Positions 1-9,517 of a DNA stretch of 26,749 bases are shown here, piece after piece. The notes beneath the pieces are model-generated. The model searched no databases. It saw only the letters and a list, made by a program, of their open reading frames with translations, and was not told where the DNA came from. The first letter of the stretch is position 1; every line of letters starts with the position of its first letter. Source of the stretch: Thermohalobaculum sp035513135 (lineage in GTDB: Bacteria > Pseudomonadota > Alphaproteobacteria > Rhodobacterales > Rhodobacteraceae); NCBI GenBank assembly GCA_035513135.1, contig DATKCQ010000182.1:1-26749 (forward strand), in the 5' to 3' direction. The translations under genes were made by a program, and so were the position numbers.

Positions 1-199
1 GGACGGAAATGAATTTCAGCTCGGCCATGCCCTCAACCCGATTCCGTGAACGCCCCCCACAGATAACCTCTCGGCAGGCGATTGCGAGTCCGCCTGAATG
101 TAAACAAAGCATGAACATTTGCAAGGCGGCCGTCGATCCCGGTTGTGCCGCGGCGGCGCCCCCGCGATGATGGCCGAGAGGCCGGGGCAGGAGGCAGCG

Positions 200-1207
200 A
201 TGGACAAGGTCCGCATGACGCTCGAGGAGTGCCGGGCGCTCGCCGTCGAGGTTCTGGGCGCCAACGGCTGCGACGCGCCGAACGCCGGGGCGATCGCCGA
301 CACCATCACGGCGGCCGAGCGCGACCGCGCCCTGAGCCACGGCCTGTTTCGCCTGCCGGGCTACGTGACGAGCTTGCGCAACGGCAAGGTGAACGGCCGC
401 GCCGCGCCGCGTGCCGAGCGGCTGGGGCCGACGGTGCTGCGGGTGCTCGGCGACAACGGCTACACGCCGCTCGCGCACAAGGTGGGCCTGCCGCTGGTCG
501 CCGAGGCGGCGCGCGCGCGCGGCATGGCGGCGCTCGCCATCGTGCGCACCTGCCATTTCGCCGCGCTGTGGCCGGAGGCGGAGGCGCTCGCCGCGCAGGG
601 CCTCGTCGCCTTCGCCGTCACCTCGTCGCCGCCCTATCTGGCGCCGGCGGGGGGCCGGCGGCCCTTCTTCGGCACCAACCCGCTCGCCTTCGCCTGGCCG
701 TGCCGGGGCCGCCCGCCGATGGTGTTCGACCAGGCCTCGGCCGCCATGGCGCGCGGCGAGGTGATGATGGCGGCGCAGGCGGGGCGGACGGTGCCCGACG
801 GGGTGGGCATCGACGCCGAGGGCAACCCCAGCACCGACCCCGCGGCGATCCTCAAGGGCGCGCAGCTTCCCTTCGGCGGCTACAAGGGCTCGGCCATCGC
901 GCTGATGGTGGACCTCATGGCCGGGCCGCTGATCGGCGAAGTGACCAGCGTCGAGGCCGGCGAGGCCGACAACGGCGACGGCACCGCGGCGCTCGGCGGC
1001 GAGCTGATCCTCGCCCTCGACCCGGCCCGGTTCGGGGCCGAGGATCCCCTCGGCCATGGCGAGCGCCTGTTCGCCCGGCTGCAGGCCGAGGACGGCGTGC
1101 GCCTGCCCGGCGACCGGCGGCTCAAGGCGCGGGCCGAGACGCCGACGGCGGGGATCGAGGTGCCAAAGGCGCTTCGCGACAGGATCGAGGCGCTCCGGGC
1201 CGGCTAG
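200..1207 (+). CDS. Ldh-family (malate/L-lactate dehydrogenase-type) oxidoreductase, DpkA/YlbC-like
   Basis: This 335-residue protein belongs to the NAD(P)H-dependent Ldh family, which includes delta1-piperideine-2-carboxylate reductase, ureidoglycolate dehydrogenase and sulfolactate dehydrogenase. These cytoplasmic enzymes interconvert 2-oxo or cyclic imino acids with the reduced form. Family hallmarks seen are SHGLFRLPGYV near the N-terminus (the usual SHG motif), a His in RTCHFAALWPEAEALAAQGL, FGTNPLAFAWP, and GGYKGSAIALMVDL near the cofactor site. The length matches the family norm of about 330-350. An open frame extends upstream to 119, but ATG 200 is preceded by GGAGG at good spacing and matches family N-termini. 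The gene stands alone, with a convergent EF-G-like gene downstream, so context does not reveal the substrate. The SHG...FRLPGY pattern favours a DpkA-like imino-acid reductase, but this is inference. Confidence 0.85.
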   Translation: MDKVRMTLEECRALAVEVLGANGCDAPNAGAIADTITAAERDRALSHGLFRLPGYVTSLRNGKVNGRAAPRAERLGPTVLRVLGDNGYTPLAHKVGLPLVAEAARARGMAALAIVRTCHFAALWPEAEALAAQGLVAFAVTSSPPYLAPAGGRRPFFGTNPLAFAWPCRGRPPMVFDQASAAMARGEVMMAAQAGRTVPDGVGIDAEGNPSTDPAAILKGAQLPFGGYKGSAIALMVDLMAGPLIGEVTSVEAGEADNGDGTAALGGELILALDPARFGAEDPLGHGERLFARLQAEDGVRLPGDRRLKARAETPTAGIEVPKALRDRIEALRAG

Positions 1208-1290
1208 CCCATTCCCGCTTTCGCCGCCGGCCCCGGTTAACCATGGCAAGCGTCCAAATCGCGTTTTCAACGATATCAGACACTTAACCA

Positions 1291-1310
1291 CCCGTCCGAA
1301 TTCGGACGGG
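1291..1310. terminator. Perfect 20-bp palindrome between convergent genes, likely bidirectional terminator
   Basis: CCCGTCCGAATTCGGACGGG is a perfect inverted repeat located between the stop codons of the convergent Ldh-family gene (1207) and EF-G-like gene (1340). It can fold on either strand into a stem-loop and can extend with CACC/GGTG after a small bulge. Neither strand has a clear run of T, so intrinsic termination is plausible but not textbook. Position is the main argument for the call. Confidence 0.5.
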
Positions 1311-1339
1311 GGTGTGGGGGCTGCCCGGCGCGCCGGCGC

Positions 1340-3277
1340 TCAGGCGTCGGCCAGCATCTCGGCGCGCTTCTCGATCATCTTCTCGGCGTCACGCCCGTAG
1401 AGCTCCTGGTAGTGGTCGAACTCGGCCTCGTAGCGGCCCACCCCTTGCGTGATCGAGCGCAGGTCGTTGATCAGCCCCTCGAGCGCCGTGCCGGGGAGCT
1501 GGGCGCGAAAGATGTCCCAGCCCTCGGCGTCCGGGTCGCGGTCGAAGCCCATCACCTGGCCGCGCCGCGACGACACCAGCGGGTTGAGCGAGCCGGTGTA
1601 GATCGAGGGGATGTGGAAGCGCACGTCGTAGACCGGCTCGAGCAGCACCGGCGCGGCCTTCTCCAGCCCCTCCTTGACGCCGCCGCGCGCGGCGATGCGG
1701 AAGGCCATGTCCGAGCTGTCGACCGCGTGGTACTGGCCATCGGTCAGCGTCACCTGGATGTCGACCACGGGGAACCCGAGCGGCCCGCGCTCGGTGGCAT
1801 CCCGGGCCCCGGTCTCGACGGCGGGGATGTAGTTGCGCGGCACCGAGCCGCCGTGGATCTTCTGCTCGAAGACGAAGCCCGAGCCGCGCGGCCCGGCCGC
1901 CACCGTCAGCTTCACGTCGGCGAACTGCCCGGCGCCCCCGGTCTGCTTCTTGTGCCGATAGTGCACGTCGGCCTTGCGCGTGACGGTCTCCTTGAGCATG
2001 GGCGCGATCGGCGCCTCGACCGTCTGGACGCCGAACTCCTCGGCCAGCACCTCGCGGGCGCGGCGCAGGTGCTGGGCGCCCTGGCCCGCGAGCACCTGCG
2101 CCCCGGTCTCGCGGTCGGTGGCGAGCGTGAGCGACAGGTCCTCGGCCACCAGCTTGCCGAGCGCCTCCGAGAGCTTGGCGTCGTCGCGGTCGCTCGCCGC
2201 CTTGACGCCCAGCGACATCACCGGGTTGAGCGCCACGTGCCAGCCGGGCGTGGCGAGCGGCTGCGCGGCGTAGAGCCGGCCCGGCTCGAGATGCTCGGAC
2301 TTGATGGCGGCGACCACGTCGCCGGGCCGTGCCTCGGGCACTGGCTGGGGCTTCGGGTGGCCCACGCTCGAGAGCGGCCCGAGCGGCGCGCCGCCCAGCG
2401 TATCGCCGGGCTTCAGCGCCGTGAAGGCGCGCAGATAGGCGGTCTTGCCCACATGCTTGCGGTGGCGCACGAGGAACACCCCGGCGCTGGCCCCGCCGCC
2501 CAGGCGCTCCGCGAGCGCGTCCACCTGCGGCGTCTCGTGGCGCAGCGCCTTCATCAGCCGCACCATGCCGTTGCCCTTGAGCGCCGAGCCGATGAAGGCG
2601 GGCGCCACGCGGCCGTCCTGCAGCACCCGGGCGCACAGCGCGTAGAGCGGGCCGGCGGCGGGCTCGCGGTCCTCGATCAGCTCCTCGAGCAGCCAGTCGT
2701 CGTAGTCCGACAGGCTCTCGAGGAACTCGGTGCGCGCCTCGTGCTCGCGCTCGGCCAGGTCCCCGGGGATCTCGATGAGCTGCGAGGGCTCGCCCTCGCG
2801 GTAGCGCCAGGCGCGCTCGGAGACGAGATCGACGGCGCCGACGATGCTCCCCTCCTCGCGGATCGGGATCTGGCGCAGCACCACCGGGTGGCGCGAGTAG
2901 CCCTGCAGCGCCGCGACCATGTCGCGCGCCGGGGCCTGCGCCTCGTCGATGCGGTTGACCAGAAGGAAATGCGGCACGCCGGCGGCCTCGGCCAGCCGGA
3001 TATAGGGGGCGGCCAGCACGGCGTGGTCGGGCTGGGGCGACACGCAGATCACCGCGGCGTCGGCCACCATCAGCGCGTCGATGGCCTGCTGCTGGAACTC
3101 GAGCGAGCCGGGGCAGTCGAGCGCCGTCCAGTCGTCGCCGAGGAAGCTGAAATGCGCGATTCGCGTCTCGCTGGGCGTGGGCGGCTGGGGGTGTCCCCCC
3201 TCGAGCCCGGCGAGGCGGTCGACCAGCGTCGACTTGCCCGACCCCGAGGGCCCCAGCACCGCTATGCATCTTGTCAT
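1340..3277 (-). CDS. Elongation factor G-like GTPase paralogue (EF-G-like)
   Basis: This 645-residue protein is shorter than canonical EF-G (about 690-700). It has a P-loop GPSGSGKST (residues 9-17), a G3 motif DCPGS (54-58), NRID (108-111) and SALKG, followed by EF-G domains II-V; domain IV and V text such as GGAGQFADV and HIPSIYTGSLNPLVSSRRGQVMGFD is clearly of EF-G type. Two canonical parts differ. The DTPGH motif reads DCPGS, so the catalytic His is Ser, and the switch I RGIT stretch is missing because the segment between the P-loop and G3 is short. DCPGS is, to my recollection, typical of an alphaproteobacterial EF-G-like subgroup. It is probably a ribosome-associated accessory factor rather than the main translocase. 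ATG 3277 is chosen over 3292 because GGGGAGGA lies just upstream of it. Confidence 0.88.
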   Translation of the reverse strand: MTRCIAVLGPSGSGKSTLVDRLAGLEGGHPQPPTPSETRIAHFSFLGDDWTALDCPGSLEFQQQAIDALMVADAAVICVSPQPDHAVLAAPYIRLAEAAGVPHFLLVNRIDEAQAPARDMVAALQGYSRHPVVLRQIPIREEGSIVGAVDLVSERAWRYREGEPSQLIEIPGDLAEREHEARTEFLESLSDYDDWLLEELIEDREPAAGPLYALCARVLQDGRVAPAFIGSALKGNGMVRLMKALRHETPQVDALAERLGGGASAGVFLVRHRKHVGKTAYLRAFTALKPGDTLGGAPLGPLSSVGHPKPQPVPEARPGDVVAAIKSEHLEPGRLYAAQPLATPGWHVALNPVMSLGVKAASDRDDAKLSEALGKLVAEDLSLTLATDRETGAQVLAGQGAQHLRRAREVLAEEFGVQTVEAPIAPMLKETVTRKADVHYRHKKQTGGAGQFADVKLTVAAGPRGSGFVFEQKIHGGSVPRNYIPAVETGARDATERGPLGFPVVDIQVTLTDGQYHAVDSSDMAFRIAARGGVKEGLEKAAPVLLEPVYDVRFHIPSIYTGSLNPLVSSRRGQVMGFDRDPDAEGWDIFRAQLPGTALEGLINDLRSITQGVGRYEAEFDHYQELYGRDAEKMIEKRAEMLADA

Positions 3278-3445
3278 CGTGGTCCTCCCCATGGTCCATC
3301 TGCTTCTGCCGGCAGCCGATCGCGGGCCTGACCTGGCGGCGATCCCCGGATCAGCTTACATAATTCCCTCGCGCCACCATAGGCTCGCGCACTCCGAATT
3401 CGCACGGCGGACCCGACTCGCGGACCCGACCCCGCACGGGTCGTC

Positions 3446-3461
3446 TTAACCCGAGATTAAC
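3446..3461 (+). promoter_or_regulatory. CtrA-type box (TTAA-N7-TTAAC) upstream of ssb
   Basis: The sequence TTAACCCGAGATTAAC exactly fits the CtrA full-site consensus TTAA-N7-TTAAC known from Caulobacter and other Alphaproteobacteria. It lies 77 bp upstream of the ssb start, in the divergent ssb/EF-G-like intergenic region. In DNA this GC-rich, eight fixed A/T positions are very unlikely by chance. GANTC motifs (CcrM methylation sites) lie at 3416-3420 and 3512-3516. A possible -10 (TATGGT, 3493-3498) lies downstream, but I cannot place a convincing -35, so activation versus repression is undecided. Confidence 0.55.
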
Positions 3462-3537
3462 CGTGCCGCTGGCCTGTGGCGGAGTGCGCCGTTATGGTGC
3501 GCTGGAAGCGGGAATCGCGGGCAAGGAGAACTCGGCC

Positions 3538-3993
3538 ATGGCGGGCAGCGTCAACAAGGTGATCCTCATCGGCAATCTGGGCGCGGACCCGGAGGTGCGC
3601 ACGTTCCAGAACGGCGGCAAGGTCTGCAACCTGCGCCTCGCCACCTCGGAAAACTGGCGCGACCGCGATTCGGGCGAGCGGCGCGAGCGCACCGAGTGGC
3701 ACCGCGTGGCGATCTACAACGAAGGCCTGGTGGGCATCGCCGAGAAGTATCTGCGCAAGGGCTCGAAGATCTACATCGAGGGCCAGCTCGAGACCCGCAA
3801 GTGGCAAGACCAGTCCGGCCAGGACCGCTACTCCACCGAGGTGGTGCTGCGCGGCTTCAACGCGGCGCTGACCATGCTCGACGGCCGCGGCGAGGGCGGC
3901 GGGGGTGGCGGCGGCGGCGAGGACTTCGGCGCGTCGCAGGAGGGCGCTCCCGCCGGCGGCGGGCGCGACACGGACGACGAAATCCCGTTCTGA
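3538..3993 (+). CDS. ssb: Single-stranded DNA-binding protein
   Basis: This 151-residue SSB coats single-stranded DNA during replication, repair and recombination. The N-terminal OB fold begins SVNKVILIGNLGADPEVR, a signature SSB start, and continues with TEWHRVAIYNEGLVGIAEKYLRKGS and IYIEGQLETRKWQDQ. A flexible Gly-rich linker follows, with a run of eight glycines, and the acidic tail ends DTDDEIPF. This is the conserved C-terminal tip that recruits partner proteins. The frame is open back to 3463, but AAGGAGA at 3523-3529 fixes the start at ATG 3538. A DUF3144 gene begins 2 bp after the stop, so the two are probably co-transcribed. The upstream CtrA-type box suggests cell-cycle control. Confidence 0.97.
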   Translation: MAGSVNKVILIGNLGADPEVRTFQNGGKVCNLRLATSENWRDRDSGERRERTEWHRVAIYNEGLVGIAEKYLRKGSKIYIEGQLETRKWQDQSGQDRYSTEVVLRGFNAALTMLDGRGEGGGGGGGGEDFGASQEGAPAGGGRDTDDEIPF

Positions 3994-3995
3994 GC

Positions 3996-4313
3996 ATGGC
4001 CGCGGAGACCGGATCCAACGGCGATGAGGGTGGCACGCCGCTGTCGCCCGAGGAGCAGCGGGCGTTCTTCGACATGGCCGACCAGTTTCTCGCCGTCGCC
4101 AACCGGCTGACCGACGAGGCGCCGGTGGCCCGGATCAGCGCGGCGATGATGTTCGCCACCGCGCGCTTCAACGCCTTCCTCGCCCAGACCCAGGGCCTGC
4201 CGCCGGGTGAGGTGGACGAGGAGACCGCGCGCTATTTCACGCGGGAGTACGAGACGATGCTGCGCGAGAACCTCGCGCAGGTGTTGAGCGCCAGGCAGGT
4301 GAAGGGGATGTAG
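3996..4313 (+). CDS. DUF3144-family small protein
   Basis: This 105-residue soluble protein of unknown function starts 2 bp after the ssb stop. After a low-complexity N-terminus comes EQRAFFDMADQFLAVANRLTDE, then RISAAMMFATARFNAFLAQTQ, and a C-terminal helix with TREYETMLRENLAQVL. This pattern (FF-x-MAD-x-F, AAARFNAF-like, acidic C-terminal helix) fits the DUF3144 family as I know it. It is predicted mostly helical, without signal peptide or membrane segment. Tight coupling to ssb is the only functional clue. The family assignment is from recollection of the motif pattern; no function is proposed. Confidence 0.8.
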   Translation: MAAETGSNGDEGGTPLSPEEQRAFFDMADQFLAVANRLTDEAPVARISAAMMFATARFNAFLAQTQGLPPGEVDEETARYFTREYETMLRENLAQVLSARQVKGM

Positions 4314-4331
4314 GGCCCCGCCCGCGCCCCC

Positions 4332-5066
4332 TCAGGCGATGGCGATCAGCGCGCCGCGCTGGCGCCGCTCGCGCAGCTCGACCCTGAGCGTGGCCAGCGC
4401 CAGCACCATCCAGCCGCCGTGGAACGCGATCCCGGCGAGCACCACGACCAGCCCCGGGATCGGCCCAACCGCGGCGCGGGCGAAGAGCTGGTCGAGGGTC
4501 TCGACCGGCACCGGGTGGATCGCCAGCTTGCCGTAGTAGGAGACGGCCTGCACCAGCAGGATGTAGCCGTAGTTCTTGCGCAGGCGCCGGCCGACCGCGC
4601 GCAGATAGCTGATATGGAAGCGCGGCCGCAGGTAGTCCTCGGCGAGCAGCCGGTTCCAGCGCCCGTCGGTGTGCACGCCCTCGCCGCGCAGCATCGGCCC
4701 GTAGATGTCGGTCTCCATCAGCCGGCAGCGCGCGCGCCAGACGTTGAAATAGCGGTAGCGCCGGGCCTCGAGCAGCAGGAACACCACCACCAGGAGCCCC
4801 ACCAGGATCAGCGGCAGCGGCGAGGCGCTGGTGCTCGAGAACGAGATCGACAGCGCGATCCCGGTCGTCACCACCGCCCAGTTCGTCGTGTTGTCGAGCC
4901 GCGCGCGCCAGGCGGTCGAGCGGTAGACCTCGCCCCGGTAGAGATGGGCGATGGCGCCGAGCTGGGCGGAGCTGAAATCGTCGGGCGGAGGGCCGCCCGG
5001 TGCGGGCTTCCCAGTCGGGTCGGCATCCGCCTTGCGGGCCAGGCCCTCGACGGCATCGTCGGTCAT
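4332..5066 (-). CDS. DUF2270-family integral membrane protein
   Basis: This 244-residue inner-membrane protein has unknown function. Residues 1-30 are hydrophilic and Pro-rich. The DUF2270-like core follows with AIAHLYRGEVYRSTAWRARL, then two hydrophobic segments at about 63-80 and 84-100, a long cytoplasmic-looking region with YRYFNVWRARCRLMETDIYGPML, and a further hydrophobic stretch at about 203-226. Conserved basic-aromatic patches (RRYRYF, LRPRFHISYLRAVGRRLRKNYGYILL) are typical of the family. ATG 5066 is preceded by AGGGGGATGAC, which decides the start. The gene is convergent with DUF3144 (18 bp gap) and divergent from gyrA. Nothing around it indicates a role. Confidence 0.8.
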   Translation of the reverse strand: MTDDAVEGLARKADADPTGKPAPGGPPPDDFSSAQLGAIAHLYRGEVYRSTAWRARLDNTTNWAVVTTGIALSISFSSTSASPLPLILVGLLVVVFLLLEARRYRYFNVWRARCRLMETDIYGPMLRGEGVHTDGRWNRLLAEDYLRPRFHISYLRAVGRRLRKNYGYILLVQAVSYYGKLAIHPVPVETLDQLFARAAVGPIPGLVVVLAGIAFHGGWMVLALATLRVELRERRQRGALIAIA

Positions 5067-5216
5067 GTCATCCCCCTTTTTTCGGCTTTTTCCGACCTTT
5101 GGCCCGAGCTTACCCCCAGCCTGCGCCGTCGCACAGGGGCCTGCCGCACCCCGCCCGCCGGTGCACAGGGCCTTGTGGCCCGAACGCGCCCCGCCGCTAG
5201 ATTTCGGGGTCGGCCA

Positions 5217-5245
5217 TTGCCCCCGCCCCGGCGCCCCCCTATACT
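5217..5245 (+). promoter_or_regulatory. Putative sigma70-type gyrA promoter
   Basis: TTGCCC (5217-5222) and TATACT (5240-5245) are separated by 17 bp, the optimal spacing for a housekeeping promoter. The -10 element matches five of six consensus bases. It stands out against extremely GC-rich flanks and would start transcription near 5252, giving a leader of about 45 nt before the gyrA start codon. Confidence 0.5.
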
Positions 5246-5296
5246 CCGCGCGCGCGTGACAGACCCACCCGGCACGGCCGTGGCCAGGAGCCCCCA

Positions 5297-8077
<2,781 letters not shown>

Positions 8078-8083
8078 GGCCGC

Positions 8084-9184
8084 TCAGAATCGCGGGATCA
8101 GGCGGCTTTCCTGCATGGCGGCGATCAGCTCGCGGAACATGTCCTCGGTGTCGATGCAGTCGTGAAAGCCCGCCTGCCGCAGCTTGACGGTGCTGACCAG
8201 GGCGGGCGGCGGCGGCCGCCTGGCGCCGTGGGCGAAGCAGAAATCGGCGTAGTGGTGCGACAGGCCGAGCAGCTCGGCGAGCCGGAGCGGCCGGAGCCCG
8301 TGGCGCTCGACGATGCGCGCCCACACCGCCTCCTTGCCCGGCAGGGTCGCGCCGAGCGCGTGCGGCTCGGGCTCGCCCGGCTCGACGCCCAGCGCCTCGG
8401 CCAGCGCCGGCCAGACATTGTGCCAGACGAACACGTCGCCGTTGGTGACGTTGAAGGTCTCGCCCGCCGCGGCCGGCGACTCCGCCGCCCAGGCGAGCAC
8501 CCGGGCCAGCAGGCGCGCATCGACCGCCTCGAGGAGATAGGGCGGGCCACCGGGGAACGCGAACGGGCGCCCCTCCTCGCGGCGAATCGCGGCATAGGCG
8601 GCGATCACCGGGGTCAGGTTCATGGCGACGCCGGCGACATCGCCGAACACCACCTGCGGGCGCAGCACGGTCATGGCAAAGCCGCGCCGGGCCGAACGCT
8701 CGCGCAGGTAGTCCTCCTGCAGCCAGTAGAAGTTCTCGTGCGGGTCGCGCGGCCAGCGTTCCCGGGCCGGGACGGCGATCGGGTGAATGTGCACGCCGTA
8801 GGCCTTGGTCCCCTGCAGCAGCGAGACGTGGCGCAGGCTGCCGCGCTCGAGGATCGGCTCCGCGAGGTTGCGCAGCATGGCGAGATTGACTTCCATCTGC
8901 TCGGGATCGCGCCAGCCCGCGATCAGGCCGGGCTTCTCGTAGAGCGCCGCGTAGACCAGATGCGTGACCGGCGGCAGCGCCGAGACCGCGCCGCGGCAGG
9001 CCCCGGCGTCCATCAGGTCGATCGCGAGCTGGCGCACCCGGCCTGTGCCGCCATGCGCGGCAGGGCGCCGCGAGACGGCGATCACGGTCCGCTCGCCCAG
9101 CGCCTCGAAATGGCTGACCGCCGCCTGGCCGACGGTGCCCGAGGCCCCGGCGATCAGCACGCACTCTTCCCGATCGCCCGGCAT
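8084..9184 (-). CDS. SDR-family NAD(P)-dependent oxidoreductase, PRISE-like (progesterone 5beta-reductase / iridoid synthase type)
   Basis: This 366-residue protein has an N-terminal Rossmann motif GASGTVGQAA and an NADPH-type Arg pair after beta2 (VSRRPAA). Central text includes HVSLLQGTKAYGVH and the NFYWLQEDYL motif, which resembles the NFYY-x-x-EDxL motif holding the catalytic Tyr of the plant and bacterial PRISE reductases. The C-terminal substrate domain has FNVTNGDVFVWHNVWPALAEALG. PRISE enzymes reduce the C=C bond of enones with NADPH, and the length matches. The start at 9184 has AAAGGGG upstream; the frame is open to 9280 without good support. It is convergent with gyrA and divergent from the liv-type operon, so it may share regulation with that operon, but the substrate cannot be inferred. 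Confidence 0.85.
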   Translation of the reverse strand: MPGDREECVLIAGASGTVGQAAVSHFEALGERTVIAVSRRPAAHGGTGRVRQLAIDLMDAGACRGAVSALPPVTHLVYAALYEKPGLIAGWRDPEQMEVNLAMLRNLAEPILERGSLRHVSLLQGTKAYGVHIHPIAVPARERWPRDPHENFYWLQEDYLRERSARRGFAMTVLRPQVVFGDVAGVAMNLTPVIAAYAAIRREEGRPFAFPGGPPYLLEAVDARLLARVLAWAAESPAAAGETFNVTNGDVFVWHNVWPALAEALGVEPGEPEPHALGATLPGKEAVWARIVERHGLRPLRLAELLGLSHHYADFCFAHGARRPPPPALVSTVKLRQAGFHDCIDTEDMFRELIAAMQESRLIPRF

Positions 9185-9362
9185 GTTCGGCCCCTTTCGC
9201 AGCCCGGAGTCTCCGTCTTGCGGCGGATCACGGGCGGCGTGCCGCACGGCCCGGCCCGCTCCCGCGCGCGGCCCCAGCATAGCGCGCCGGCGCGCGGGCG
9301 CACCAGACCGCGGCAGAACGCAGAGTCCGAGGCATCATGATCCGGCATGTGATATCGTGGCG

Positions 9363-9377
9363 CTGCCGAGTCGGCAG
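9363..9377. promoter_or_regulatory. Perfect 15-bp inverted repeat, candidate operator
   Basis: CTGCCGAGTCGGCAG has 7-bp arms around a single central base. It ends 1 bp before the putative -35 of the livK promoter, a position that fits an activator or a second repressor site. No regulator gene lies in the window, so the protein that binds is unknown. Confidence 0.4.
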
Positions 9378-9378
9378 A

Positions 9379-9407
9379 TTGGACATGCCGGGTAGCATGT
9401 CGATACT
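9379..9407 (+). promoter_or_regulatory. Putative livK promoter with a dyad filling the spacer
   Basis: TTGGAC (9379-9384) and GATACT (9402-9407) are 17 bp apart. The perfect inverted repeat GACATGC-N6-GCATGTC (9382-9401) overlaps the -35 and fills the whole spacer. A protein bound there would directly control polymerase access. Each hexamer matches consensus only partly (three and four of six), so the promoter call depends on spacing and on the dyad. The leader would be about 100 nt. Confidence 0.4.
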
Positions 9408-9517
9408 GCGCGCGCGGCCCGAAGATGTTCGCAGCGGCTCGCAGGCGCGGATATCCCCGCGCCGGGGCGGCTGGTGGCAGACGGAAAGACACTGAAAGAC
9501 AAAAGGGAGGACCAGGG

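Larger units (their letters stand above)
9185..9517. other. Divergent intergenic region upstream of the transport/degradation operon
   Basis: These 333 bp hold no convincing gene. They contain a 15-bp perfect dyad (9363-9377), a putative promoter whose spacer is filled by a second perfect dyad (9379-9407), and a GC stem with a 6-nt AT-rich loop in the expected leader (9445-9462). The left half is GC-rich and unremarkable apart from CATG-N6-CATG at 9336-9349. Confidence 0.6.

Noticed and set aside
1..28. Possible start of a leftward gene (ATG at 28, reading MAELKFISV on the minus strand)
   Set aside because: Only nine codons lie in the window and the GAGGG upstream is too close to the ATG, so it cannot be supported.
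52..66. DnaA-box-like sequence (rc of ACAGATAACC)
   Set aside because: It mismatches TTATNCACA at key positions and occurs singly; no origin features are near.
97..119. AATGT-N13-ACATT inverted repeat in an A/T-rich patch
   Set aside because: Short arms and no promoter elements at sensible spacing on either strand; may be part of an undefined promoter but not callable.
119..199. Upstream extension of the Ldh-family gene to an ATG-like start at 119
   Set aside because: The added residues are Arg/Gly-rich and unlike family N-termini, while GGAGG fixes the start at 200.
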